Assembly (NCBI GenBank): GCA_015680685.1
Contig: MNCI01011084.1
Span: 204,585-268,584 of the forward strand
Reading direction: 5' to 3'
DNA from: Gnetum montanum
Lineage: Eukaryota > Streptophyta > Gnetopsida > Gnetales > Gnetaceae
Length of the DNA stretch: 64,000 bases
The notes below the pieces were generated by a model. It made no database searches and was not told where the DNA came from. It worked only from the letters and a program-made list of their open reading frames with translations. Shown one piece after another: positions 12,433 through 22,710 of this stretch. The stretch's first letter is position 1. Every line of letters starts with the position of its first letter. Made by a program: the position numbers and the translations under genes.

Positions 12433-12649
12433 TTACCTTATTGGACTAATGTGCAACGTTACATGCTAGATGTGGTACAACTTCTTGCAAAATGAACTAG
12501 AAAAACATCAAGTAGCACCTGTTTTACAAAGTCAATGTGCACAAATGGAAAAGGCAATGTAGTGAAATTTGCCTAAGTATGCATGCAAGCTATTAAGGAA
12601 GGTAAACATGCTTATGTTGATTTCAGGCCTCAGAAGGTTGTGTGTGTGC

Positions 12650-12895
12650 CAATTTTAGGTCTTAGTAGACCATAACATTGCTAGTTTAAGGCCATGGTAG
12701 GCCGAAGCTACTAGTTTAAGATCATTTTGGTCCCCAACAGTAGTCTAAGTTCATTCTAAGCTCCATGTCGTTAGTCTAAGGCCATGGAAGGCCATGTGCA
12801 TTGCTAGTTTAAGGCCATTTTAGGTCACTATGTTGCTAATTTAGGGCCATGGCAGGCTGTGCATTGCTAATTTAAGGCCATGGCAGGCCATCTAT
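12650..12895. repeat. 31-33-bp tandem repeat array with GGCCATGG dyads
   Basis: About seven diverged units have the pattern GCTAGTTTAAGGCCATGGCA plus GGCCATGTGCATT. Most units contain a self-complementary AGGCCATGG(C/T)AGGCC core. It is close to, and possibly related to, the 32-bp array (both units contain (A/G)(A/G)TTTA(A/G)). Confidence 0.75.
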
Positions 12896-13109
12896 TGCTA
12901 CCTCACTTTTTGTAATTTTGGCTTTCATGATTTTTGGTGCATTTTGATGTTTTTTATGTGTTAATCTAATAACTGCTAAAGGGTGTACTAAACAAGCAAA
13001 TGCATAGGCTAAGTGGATAAATGTGTAAAAAAGCAAATAAATGCATAAACAAAGTGAAGCAATGTGTAATCTAAGCAAGCAGGCTAAATGTAAATGTGTA
13101 AACAAATGC

Positions 13110-13850
13110 AATGCAAGTGAAAGTCAAACATGCATGATGCATAGTAACACAGGGTAGGTAGGCACCTAGTGTAGTTTGGGCTAAGGAGGTACCTTGGTTG
13201 TGTAGCTGCTTCCTAATCTAGTGTGGATTAGGAGGCAATTTTGCCCACAAAGCATCCTCCGGGAGGTCATTGGCTTCCATCACTTGTTCGAATATGTCAA
13301 CCTTATGCATTGTATTATCTACCACAAGTGCATCATCAGGAAATTCCACCTCTGACGCTTGCTCCATTCCTATGTTATTGATGGCCAAAGGGGTGGGGTT
13401 ATCATCGTGGATGATAACTTCACCACATTTGTATAGAAGGTGGATCTCCTGGTGAATTGAAGAGGAGACAGCTTATAACTGGGCTAGCCAAGGCCTACCC
13501 AAAATCAGGTTAGAGCTGGGCATTTTCTCTATGATGGTAAATTCGGTAGTGGTGGGGAATTGCTCCCTTGCTATGAAAGCTATGATGACAGTGCTACAGA
13601 TAGTGATGTGTGATCCATTGAAGGATTTTAGGCATGTGGTTTTTGTTGGCCTGATTTGGTCTGTGAGGCCTAGCTTGTCAACAACGAAGTACAGTATTAT
13701 GTTTTTTGCCGCACCATCATTGATATGCACTCTATGGATCTTGCATTGCCCAATACATATGGTTACAAACATTGGAGCTGTGACAACCTTCCCTTGCTCG
13801 GGGTTGACCTTGATTTCCTCATCATGAAACACTAGGGATGTTGAACTTGA
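13110..13850 (-). pseudogene. Element 1 retropepsin (Ty3/gypsy Tat-type protease)
   Basis: A minus-strand frame of about 119 residues (13832-13473) resembles the protease of Tat-lineage gypsy elements. VHINDGAAKNIILYFVVDKL carries the active-site region, with the usual D-(S/D)-G reduced to NDGAA. It is followed by the flap and strand region and by the family's closing NLILGRPWLAQL block. After one stop, the frame continues with SSSIHQEIHLL (equivalent to the family's AVPSSLHQ linker) and then degenerates by about 13110. In complete relatives RT follows here; in this element it does not. The degraded catalytic triplet suggests it was inactive or has decayed. Confidence 0.7.
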
Positions 13851-14396
13851 TTCTTATGATGCCGAGGGCAACATCACTACATCGATGGCATTCTTATTTG
13901 CAGGGATGTCCTCTGTAATAAGAATGGAGACCAACATCCATGCTAGTGCTTCCTGGTGGGCAAATGAGGTCATGAACAAGTCATACAAGCTCAACATTAT
14001 GTTTTTTTGTTTGAGCGCTTACTTGACATAGGCTAATGCATCGATGAAGTCTTTGCCATTGGCCGTTTTGTTGGCCTTGACCCCCTCCATGTAGCCTAAG
14101 ATATGGATCTCTCACAGAGGGGACTTGGGGTTGGTTTGCTTGGCATGTTTAGGGGCCTCAATGCTCAGTTAAGGTTTGCTGGTTGTGGCCTCCTCAGTTG
14201 TTTCAACCATAGGTACTGCAGATAGGGGTACCAACTTTTGTAGACCAAGCACTCTTTGCTCCTATTGTTGTCTTATCATCCTATCTATGAGACACTCATT
14301 AGACCCCTCAAGTTGCCACCTAGAAGGTTTGTTAACATTTCCAGTAGGATTGACCCTTGGACATAAGGGGACTGATGCATTGGCCATTGCTAAACT

Positions 14397-14696
14397 CTAG
14401 GTAGGTGAGGAGCAGGCATGTTGTGGCATCCTAACCATTAAGGGATATTGGGTGATTGTCATTAAGACAACATGGGGTGGGACCCTAATCATAAAGAACA
14501 TTTTAGGCACTTGGGGTGGCACTTTGACAACGAAAGGAGGCCTTGAACTCATGGAGGCCAATGGGACCCTTGCACTATTGGAAGGCACTCGAACCACAAA
14601 AGGTTGTTGCACCAGTTCTGACTTGCCACCCACGATGGTGGTGTTTATGACATAGCTAGCACCATTCACATTTAGAGGGTTAGTGTGCACCCTCAT
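14397..14696 (-). pseudogene. Element 1 gag-pro linker with repeated V-R-V-P peptide
   Basis: A 99-residue minus-strand frame between gag and protease has four diverged copies of a short motif: QPFVVRVPS, PPFVVKVPP, MFFMIRVPP and YPLMVRMPQ. It has no known enzymatic motif. Its position fits the proline-rich linker seen in Tat-type polyproteins. The plus-strand frame over the same bases is a shadow. Confidence 0.45.
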
Positions 14697-14799
14697 GGAT
14701 TGGTTCTAGGGTCTAACCGAGTTTGCCACGTCAAGCACCAGTTAGTTCCTATCTATCAACCTTTGCAAATTGTCTTGCAAAGCTTGATAGAAGTTCATG

Positions 14800-15900
14800 C
14801 TGTGAGTAGACAACTAGTGGTAATGACAGAATTGGTCCAACATAAAGTGTTTTAGGATCAAGAACTCATTTGGTGCTACTGAAGTAAGATTCCTCAGCAG
14901 CTCGCTATACATGTTGTGCCTTTTGTGGGCATCCTCAAACATTTGCATATGTTGGATGCACCCAGCTTTCAATAGTTGATCCAATAGCTCTAAGGGTTTC
15001 AGTGGTAACAAGGTATACTTTGAGCAATCCTTGCGCTCAAAGTTGGACATTTGGCCAACTTATGTCATGGCCACTGCAAATGTAGGTGAGTTGGTTGCCT
15101 AGGTGCCAGAATTGGTGGCTTTGTTAGCTAGGGCCTTGGGCTGCCTAGTCGTTGACCCTCGATTGGTTGCTTTACCTTGTGTGGCTACCATTTCCATTGT
15201 TGCATTTTGCTTTCTTGCATGTTGATTTTTGTAGGCCACATAGGTTGGTCCTTTGCTAGCTTGCGTTGCATCTTCTATGCTCTTAGTTTGGGCAAAGGCT
15301 TAGCTTAGAGACTGTAGGATTAAATAGTACAATTTTGACTTGATGAAGTCATTGATTGCACCCTTGAAAATGGCCAAGAGGTGCATCTCGGCTATTGGCT
15401 CTCGAATTTCATTCAATGAGATGCTTTAGCATTGGATGAATTTTTGTATGGGCTCTAGGTGGTCCTACATGATTTTCATTAGTTGGTACAAGGTTGCTTC
15501 TAGCTTCAAGTTGTACCTAAAGCGCATCACAAACTAGCTTAAGAGATCTTCCAAAGAGGAAATAGAACCTTTGGACAGTGCTTGGTACTAGTTTAAGGCT
15601 TTGCCATTTAGTGACATGACAAAGATGTAGATGATGGAATGTGGCCATGCTTGCAGTAATAGGCACTTGGACCTGAACATCGCCAAGTGTGTGTTAGGAT
15701 CCCCTTCACTGTTGTAGCTAGTGAGTTGAGGCAGTAGGACCCTTATAGGCAGAGTTTGCGTTGGGACCATAGGACTTATAGGGTCATCTTGGTAGAAGTC
15801 CACCACCTTGAAAGTTTTGAAGGAAGCAACTTTGAGTCACCTCATCTCCTCTATCAAACTTTGGATTATTTGAAACACCTTATCCAAGTTTTGAGATGCA
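14800..15900 (-). pseudogene. gag: Element 1 gag
   Basis: On the minus strand the frame 15806-15588 contains LTSYNSEGDPNTHLAMFRSK, matching the start of the plant gypsy capsid domain. The frame 15050-14814 contains KYTLLPLKPLELLDQLLKAG, then a region that in relatives holds the Cys/His knuckle before LKH; here the knuckle residues are mostly lost. Several stops separate the two frames. Gag would form the virus-like particle in the cytoplasm. The order gag then protease on the same strand confirms the element's orientation. Confidence 0.7.
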
Positions 15901-17049
15901 CTAGTCAATTGCGTTGGCTTTGCTATCTACTATGTTGGTTGTATAGCCCAGGGCCAAATTGCCAGTTGCAAAGTCACGCAATGCGATTGATGCACTGGCT
16001 ATGCCATTGGCATGGTGATCAAGGCAAGCCATGCATGCGTGGATTGTTCTAATGCCAAGGGCACTGATGAAATAGGTAAGATGTAAGGTGCCTACATCGC
16101 ATGGGGCCTAGAGATAGGACCTACGTGGAAGTGTGGTTGAGTTGATGTGATGGCTGCTGGCAAAGATGGTTGGGCAAGTTGAGATGATGCCATAAAGGAC
16201 AAGTTAAATGGAGTTGTTGCATCATATTGCATGTATTTCATTTGATGTTTTGCCACTGCAGGCATTGATCTAAGCCTGATGGAGTGGAAAGGTGATGTCG
16301 GTGTTATAACTATCTTGTGGAGAATGGGTTAACTGAATCAAGAAGGGGTTGAATTGGGAAGTGGTTATTGGAAAATAATGTGAAAGGGGCTCTCACATTT
16401 GGAGTGAGCTTCGAACTCATCTTCTTCCTTCTATAGGACTTCCTCATAATCAGTTCCCACATCAAGCTCACTCACTCAGGTGAGCTAAGACATCAACCGA
16501 TGGTGGGACTTTGTAAGTGGGATGATGTCAAACGAGGAAGGGATATACTCTTGTCCATCCCAATGGATTAGTTCAAAGTCCCATTTTTCCTCCATGTCAA
16601 GGTGATCCACAAGCAACCCTGCTTGGATCTTTGCACATATAAAGCTATATTATTCATTTCTAAGCATGGCATACTCTACGTCTTGGATGCGTAGCCTAAG
16701 GAATTACCTCGATCTTTCCATCACAATATTCCCAGGGTTGTCAATCCTGGCCTCTTATTGGATGGTAAAGGTGTCAAGTGCATTTGACACTAATGTCATA
16801 GGCTAATTTGGATTCATGGTCGCAAGTCAAGTTGTGAAAGGGAGAGTTATAGGTTGCTAATTGCAGAAAAATGGCTAACTTTGATGATTGCAAAAAATGG
16901 CTAACTTTGATGACTGCAAAAAATGGCTAAGTGTGGATACTACGTTCTCTACGCTGAGAGCTAACTACACTCTCCACGGACTATGCTCTCCATAGACTAT
17001 GCTCTCTACATTGAGAGAACAGAGACTTAGGAAAAAAATGGAGAGAAGT
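15901..17049. other. Element 1 leader to gag, unrecognised
   Basis: No convincing domain is present, although the 5' end of gag may extend into this region in a broken frame. Near 16860-17000 short repeats of AAAATGGCTAA(C/G)T and of GACTATGCTCTC occur, linking it to the hairpin family of the leader. Confidence 0.35.
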
Positions 17050-18370
17050 TTGATTTGGGTTGCTATGCGGTGTACAATAGGCATAGTGGAGAGCATAGTC
17101 ACAGTATTTGAGGTATCTAGCCATGAAGACTAGCGCTCACTGGGGTGTCTGCATTTGCCAGGTTGGCTATCATGGTGTATCGTGGGCTGCAGTGTTCTAC
17201 GGTGGGGCTGTGGTGGTGTGCAACCTTTGCCTTTCGTGTGCCTTTAAATTTTTGTGCACCCAAAATGCAAAAATGCCAACCTTGCTTCAAATTTACCAAA
17301 CCCTAAATGTTGAGGGTGGGGATATTTATAGGGCTAGGTTTAGCGTGAAATGAAGAGAGACTGCCACGTGGTAGTGGGATGGTTGGGACTATACTGTCAT
17401 CCAATTACACTCTCCACTAAGGGTAGCAGTGTTATGCTCTACTCTATTTTATTGAACTTTACAAAGTTGAGAGACTATGACTATGCTACCAACTACATGT
17501 ATGTTTATTGAGAGGATCATAATATACCTGAAAAAATGCAAAAATGCAACTTTAGAGACTACGCTCTCCACTCTTGTGTGGGGTTGAGCATAGTTACAAT
17601 TTGGGGCCAAAAAGGGGGGTACAAAAAATATGCATTTTGATAACTACACTTGCAGGAGGTGAGTCAAAGCTAAGGTGAATACTAGTGTTGTGTTGTGGAG
17701 GCCTTTGGAGGCTATTCTGGCTGACTACTCTTGACTATGCTCTAGACTAGGGGAGAGCATAGTCCAACACTTAGAAAACATTTTGCAGAAAAGTGGTTGT
17801 GTACTAACTATGCTCTCCATGGGAGGCTAACTACACTCCCAACTGGGGTCAAGCATAGTCCCATCACTTATCAAAACTTGTAGAAATTGGCTTCTAGTTG
17901 ACTATGCTTGACTATGTGCTGGGTTGGTGGAGAGCATAGTCTTGACACAGAAAATTTCTGTAAAATTAGACCTTTGTGTTGACTATGCTTGAGTACGCTC
18001 CAGGGCAGTGGAGAGCATAGTCTCAGCACTTAGAAAGTTCTATACTGGCTGGCTTGACACTTAGAAAATTTTGCAAAACTAACCTTTGTGTTGACTACAC
18101 TATCTATTGAGCTAACTACATAGTGAGGTAGTGGAGAGCGTAGTCTCAACACTTGGAAAAATTTCGCAACTTCTTGCTTCATGATGACACTTAGGAAAAA
18201 TTGCAAAAAACTAGTTTTGGAGCTTACTATGCTCTCCACTAGGCTAACTACACTTTGGGACAATGGAGAGCATAGTCCTAGTAGTTAGAAAAATTTTCCT
18301 CGTGCTGACACTTAAACAAATTTGTAATCGAGATGTTGTAGCCCAAATTTGGTGGTGTTTCGATTGACCC
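17050..18370 (-). repeat. Element 1 internal duplication, copy A (leader)
   Basis: This is the partner of 9770-11030. It lies between the primer-binding site and gag. It contains six GGAGAGC(A/G)TAGTC motifs and several inverted GACTATGCT partners, giving potential hairpins near 17740-17770, 17900-17940 and 17980-18020. Confidence 0.85.
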
Positions 18371-18538
18371 CATAATGAAGATCTTAAGAATCTTACTGTA
18401 AGGCAACTCTTCAAAGAACACATAAGGATATGATCCTATATCAACTAGATATCTATCCAAAAGGACCATAAATAGAAAACCCTGAATGGTATAACACAAC
18501 CAAAGGACATACACGTATTACAACACGATTATAAAAAT

Positions 18539-18550
18539 GCTTTGATACCA
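18539..18550 (-). other. Element 1 primer-binding site (initiator tRNA-Met)
   Basis: Minus-strand TGGTATCAAAGC lies two bases after the CA end of the 5' LTR. It matches the initiator-Met primer site TGGTATCAGAGC with one mismatch, and fixes the element's orientation as minus. Confidence 0.8.
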
Positions 18551-18552
18551 TC

Positions 18553-19128
18553 TGTAACAACGTTGTTCCAACGTTGTTTGGCATCCTAAAGAATTCACTG
18601 AGATCCAATGGATTTGGGGTAGAAGACTTAGGGAATATGTCTCTAACAAGTAAGCAGCCCATGGAAGGGAGCAAGTGGTAACACATCTTCTTAATATATG
18701 AGAATGTACCTCAAGAAGAATGACTAAACTCTAAATGAGGACCTTGCAAACAAGTACACAAGAAACCTTGTAGACATCATCGATTGAAGGGAAAATGATG
18801 CATCTACTAGGGGGCACCTCATCCCCAGACCCCTCACAATCTGGTATAAGGTTTTGCATGGCACCACACCAAAACTATCCAATCTTGGCTACCTACATAT
18901 CTACTACCACCATAAAATCAGGGCCATGTAGTTATCTAAGTGAGGGTAGTATGAAGAGGACTTAGTGATGGGTGCAATAGGAGGAAGTCCTACTGCTAAC
19001 TTGGTATCGCCAAGCTAGGATGGGTTTTCTAACACTTGAGTGCCATCCAAGGGTGCCTCAAAGTGTTTCATGGTCCCCAAACCTTGGGGAGAGCTTAAGA
19101 GAACCTCTATCCTGAGACATCTCTCACA
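18553..19128 (-). repeat. Element 1, 5' LTR
   Basis: This direct repeat of 3692-4251 has TG...CA termini on the minus strand (starts TGTGAGAGATG, ends GTTGTTACA). It is followed inward by the primer-binding site. Flanking DNA at 19129 is pararetrovirus RT. Confidence 0.85.
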
Positions 19129-20870
19129 TTCCACCTATCTTTTTCTACTATATTAACTTGCCAAAATCCAAATTTTAAGTTAAATTTTGAGTAAACATGG
19201 GATCCTTGTATTCTAGAAAATAAATTATCTTTGGATAAGATAGTATGTTGGTTTGATTATATGCAATCGTTGAGTAGTTTGTAATCTATAACTAACTATT
19301 TCTTCCCCCTAATTTTTTTAGTGTGTTTATTTACATAAAAAGAAATGTAAGAATATTTACTAGTGATTAATTTGGCTTTTAACAAAGTACTTATTTCTTC
19401 AACATATTCTTTTCATAAAGTTGGATTTATGCCTATGTGAAGTGTTGTAGCTTTTAACTCTAAGCCTTGCTTAAGAGGAATTTTATACCAATGTCTTTTG
19501 ATGTCTTTAAAATATCTTGGATTTTCAAAGTTGACCATGAGCAATTTGGTGTGAATTTTGTTAAATTCGGACTTGGTTTTTTCTAATGCATTAGTCAACC
19601 ATACTATATTTATTACCTTATTTTCCTTTGCTTTCCTAAAACTATTTTTATACTAGGATAATCTAGGAATTTGTTATTCCTAAACGTGACTTGGGTAGGT
19701 GTTATTAAATATGGTCCTAGGTTATCTAAACCATTAGCGTCTACTACCAAATCATAGTGATTTAGTTTGTAATGTAAGGAATGTAGCATAGTTAGTAACT
19801 AACTTTTGTTTATTAAACTGTAGATGAGTTGGATGGTGTGGCTTCCATAGATCTGTAAGGATGACTCTCCATCTACATAGATAGGATTCTGCACCAAAAT
19901 CTAACAAAGCATCTACTTCATAAGGCTTAATACCATGAAATTTTATTTGAAATGTATAAATTGAAAGAATTGTAACATTCATTATTGAATTCATAATTGT
20001 GTACAGTTCATCAGTTTCATGTTGTTTTTCTAAATTTTCTTTTTAATATTGTTGCCCTTGAAAGGCAACTTCTTCGTACTCTAGTCTATGGAGCTCAGAT
20101 TGTGCTCTTTAGATAAATTGTTTTAGCTAGTTAATCCTTATTTCCCCAAGGATAGATTTGGAGAGATGGACATGTCTAATGATTGTAGATTCTAGTTCTT
20201 CTATTGGTTGAGAGGATTCTCTAAGAAAGAACTTTTCTTCACATTGAACCCATTCTTCAAGATCTATAAGAGGTTTTGGTTTTTTATGGAGAAATCTTGA
20301 TAGGATTTGAGTTTGATATCGAATTAGGTTTTCTTCTTTCATATTAATTTGTCTTTCTAAAGTCATTTTTTGTCAATGTTTCATATAAGGATTTTAGCTT
20401 ATTTATTTCTAAGTTCTATTATTTCTTCTTGTAAATCTTTTGTACTATCACTACTAGTAAACATATTACAGTAACTTATGTCTTAATTAGAAACTAGATC
20501 TATCTTGGGAAGTTGGGTTTGTGAATTTAAGTTCAAATTCTAAGAAAATTTCTATATCTCCATCGATTAGATCCTCACCATTAGTACTATAAAATGTATA
20601 CTAATTTTCTTTTAAATCATAAAAATCTATAGTATTAACTTATTTTCATTTTACTTTTTCTTTCACTCATTTTTTTTGATCGTTTGTGGACAATGAGTTG
20701 CATAGTGCTTCCCCCTACAAGAACAAAAGTGACCATAGAATTGTGAAGTTTGCTTAATCATAATAAAATTTTATCGAATTGGTTCTTTTGGTCTTTCAAT
20801 TTTTCCTATGCCTTGAGTTCTTGACCTCAACCATAAAAACCTATTGGTAGACGTTAGGAGTCTAACTAGA
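19129..20870 (-). pseudogene. Endogenous pararetrovirus, capsid end to RT (right part)
   Basis: On the minus strand the order is that of a caulimovirid polyprotein. Near 20720-20670 there is a Cys/His knuckle (CRGKHYATHC). A region rich in charged residues follows (20366-20127), then an aspartic protease (LLDFGAES, about 19890-19915, with the Ser of DSG replaced by Phe), and the reverse transcriptase start with VIDYKLLND and FNLKFGFWQV (19330-19140). It stops abruptly where Element 1 begins and resumes at 3698. The upstream end near 20870 abuts a second copy in the opposite direction. Many stops are present and it is not functional. Confidence 0.75.
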
Positions 20871-20884
20871 CAATATAAAAAACT

Positions 20885-21719
20885 TCAATAACTTCTACTT
20901 CCTCTTACAAAAAACCATATCTAGATGAACAAATATACAAAACTTCTCTATTTTCGCCAAAAAATAAAGATGCACAAAGTAGATTTTCTAAACAAAAATC
21001 AATTTATATTCTGAAACAAAAGCAAATCCTTACAAGTAGGATGGAAGGAGTAGAGGAAGAGGGATCTCAAATAGGTCAATCTCATGTACAATAAAATATT
21101 AATAATTAACAAAATCAAGAACCAACAATAGTTATGAAACCTATCAGTAAAACATCAAAGAAATTTAAGCTAGACGAACTTTCACAAGAAGATAAGGTGC
21201 TTGTGATCCAAGAAATCACTAGTGTATTTAACAATCTTATGATTCTTTAATAAAAATATTTAGTTGAAGCTACCCAAAATGCGATGTTCTCATCAGTAGG
21301 TTTGTTAAATGCTTAGGGAATCATGTACAACTTCCCATTAAACAAGTTCTTTTTAATGGAACAAGTGCAAATTTTGTTAATGCTATTAGTTTTGAATTTA
21401 TAGGAATATTGTCTAATATAGTAGATAGTTACAAAGAAAAATTTCTTAGTGCTATGTTAAAAGATATTAGTGAATTTCAACCATATATACACAAAACATT
21501 TTTATGGCATTACAACACTCACTTACTTCATGATGAAATAGTAAAAGAAAGCTTTATCTCATCCTTTCCCCCTTTCTTTGTTGCTAAATACAAACATGAG
21601 CTTAATCATGTTGATAAAAGAATACCTACAATGGGTTTTGGTGAAATAGTCTAGTTTATAAGACAAACACATACTATGATGTGTTAAGAACTAAAGGCCT
21701 AGAAAGAATTGAACCAATT
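20885..21719 (+). pseudogene. Endogenous pararetrovirus, second copy, capsid region
   Basis: On the plus strand, frames separated by stops and one shift give KKFKLDELSQEDKVLVIQEI and then an 81-residue frame (21409-21654) rich in aromatic and charged residues. The last 60 bases before Element 2 are homologous to the minus-strand copy at about 20780-20850, which itself leads into the capsid Cys/His knuckle. That homology, rather than a motif, is the main reason for calling this the capsid region. Element 2 interrupts it at 21720 and it continues at 31704. Confidence 0.6.
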
Positions 21720-22695
21720 TCATGAGTGGCTAGGTACCCCTACACTCAACCATACGAAACGAGTGTAGCACGCGCGATCCGGTCAAACTCCGCAGACTAA
21801 ATGCCTAAACGCCGCAAGGAACACTTGGGGTTAATTAATTGTTGCCTTCCTAGACTTACTTGTTGTTGTCATGGTGTATGGTTAAGTAAGTCCGAGGTAT
21901 ATGATTTTTTTGGTCTTTTCTGGTTTATCTCCTATGCTAAGGGGTGAAGGGTTGAGAGACTAAAACTAACTCTAACTACAGCACTAAGTCCTAGTGTCAG
22001 CATCCATTCCCACTTGCCGTACACACCCTGAACTATGCAACTGTGGCTACCAAATGCTAATCGTTACTGGGATTACCACACGTAATGCACATGCTCAAAG
22101 TGGTCGTACTGAGGCACCTAATTAGCCTAAGTGTGACAAGCAGAGGATTCCTTGACTAGCCGTACACATCCGTAGATGCTTGTAATCAAGTCATACTTGT
22201 CCCACATTCTGGGAGGTAAGGGTCAGAGAATCTAATCGCGATAGGAGGTAAGGGTTAGAAAATCTAATCGCGATGAGTAGCCGATTCCTTGGCTAGCCGT
22301 ACACATTCGTCAATGCTCATAACCAAGTCGTACTCATGCCGCGTTACTAGGAAAGCAATAAATAACATTAAATAAACCTATCCATGCATTGCAAGGTTTA
22401 TCCACAAAGATCATCTTTATTGCCGTACACAACTTGCATTCAGGTACAAAGCTGCTTGAATAAAGAACCGTTCACTTGGGGGACTCCTACTGTGGGCACA
22501 TGGAAAATATTCTATCTCTGGGGTGATCAATCCGCCAGAGCTTCGCTACTTTACGCCTAGCCTTCAAAACGAGGGGAGTACTGCCTATTATTTATAGATT
22601 TGGCGGCGAACCGCGATATCACGTATGCGATATCGCAGGGGATGCGATATCGCGGCGAACGCGATATCGCGGCCTATGCGAATCGCATCTCATCA
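21720..22695 (-). repeat. Element 2, 3' LTR (976 bp)
   Basis: It matches 30712-31703 along its whole length. Plus-strand termini are TCATGAG (one change from TGATGAG) and CTCATCA. Differences from the other LTR are mostly transitions plus two array indels: it has about three fewer GATATC palindrome units and one extra 32-bp copy of the CTAATCGCGATAGGAGGTAA segment near 22225-22265. Confidence 0.93.
22600..22682. repeat. GATATC palindrome array, 3' LTR (about 4 units)
   Basis: Units GCGATATCGC separated by 6-7 bp spacers (AGGGGAT, GGCGAAC) lie between the LTR end and the TATA-like TATTTATAG on the complementary strand. The unit length is 17 bp. Confidence 0.85.
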
Positions 22696-22706
22696 TACCC
22701 CCATGA
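22696..22706 (-). other. Element 2 polypurine-like tract
   Basis: Minus-strand TCATGGGGGTA sits directly before TGATGAG, the start of the 3' LTR. It is short for a polypurine tract, but its position is right and the same AGTCATGGGGG core recurs inside the element. Confidence 0.5.
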
Positions 22707-22710
22707 CTGA

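Larger units (their letters stand above)
3692..19128 (-). mobile_element. Element 1: large gag-pro LTR retrotransposon lacking pol
   Basis: Two diverged direct repeats of about 0.56 kb bound a 15.4-kb element. On the minus strand the order is 5' LTR (18553-19128), primer site TGGTATCAAAGC complementary to initiator tRNA-Met (18539-18550), a long leader with hairpin repeats, Ty3/gypsy Tat-like gag, a retropepsin, tandem repeats, a second copy of the leader segment, 5 kb of unrecognised sequence, a polypurine tract (4252-4261) and the 3' LTR (3692-4251). No RT, RNase H or integrase motif was found. It interrupts a pararetrovirus RT gene: FNLKFGFWQV is coded just right of it and the remaining RT just left. 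A clean target duplication is not visible because the left LTR terminus is damaged. It would have needed enzymes from a related autonomous element. Confidence 0.75.

Noticed and set aside
13531-13827. 98-codon plus-strand frame
   Set aside because: It is antisense to the Element 1 protease frame, whose motifs match a known family.
3687-19133. Target-site duplication for Element 1
   Set aside because: TTCCA on the right has no convincing match on the left because the left LTR terminus is damaged. No duplication is claimed.
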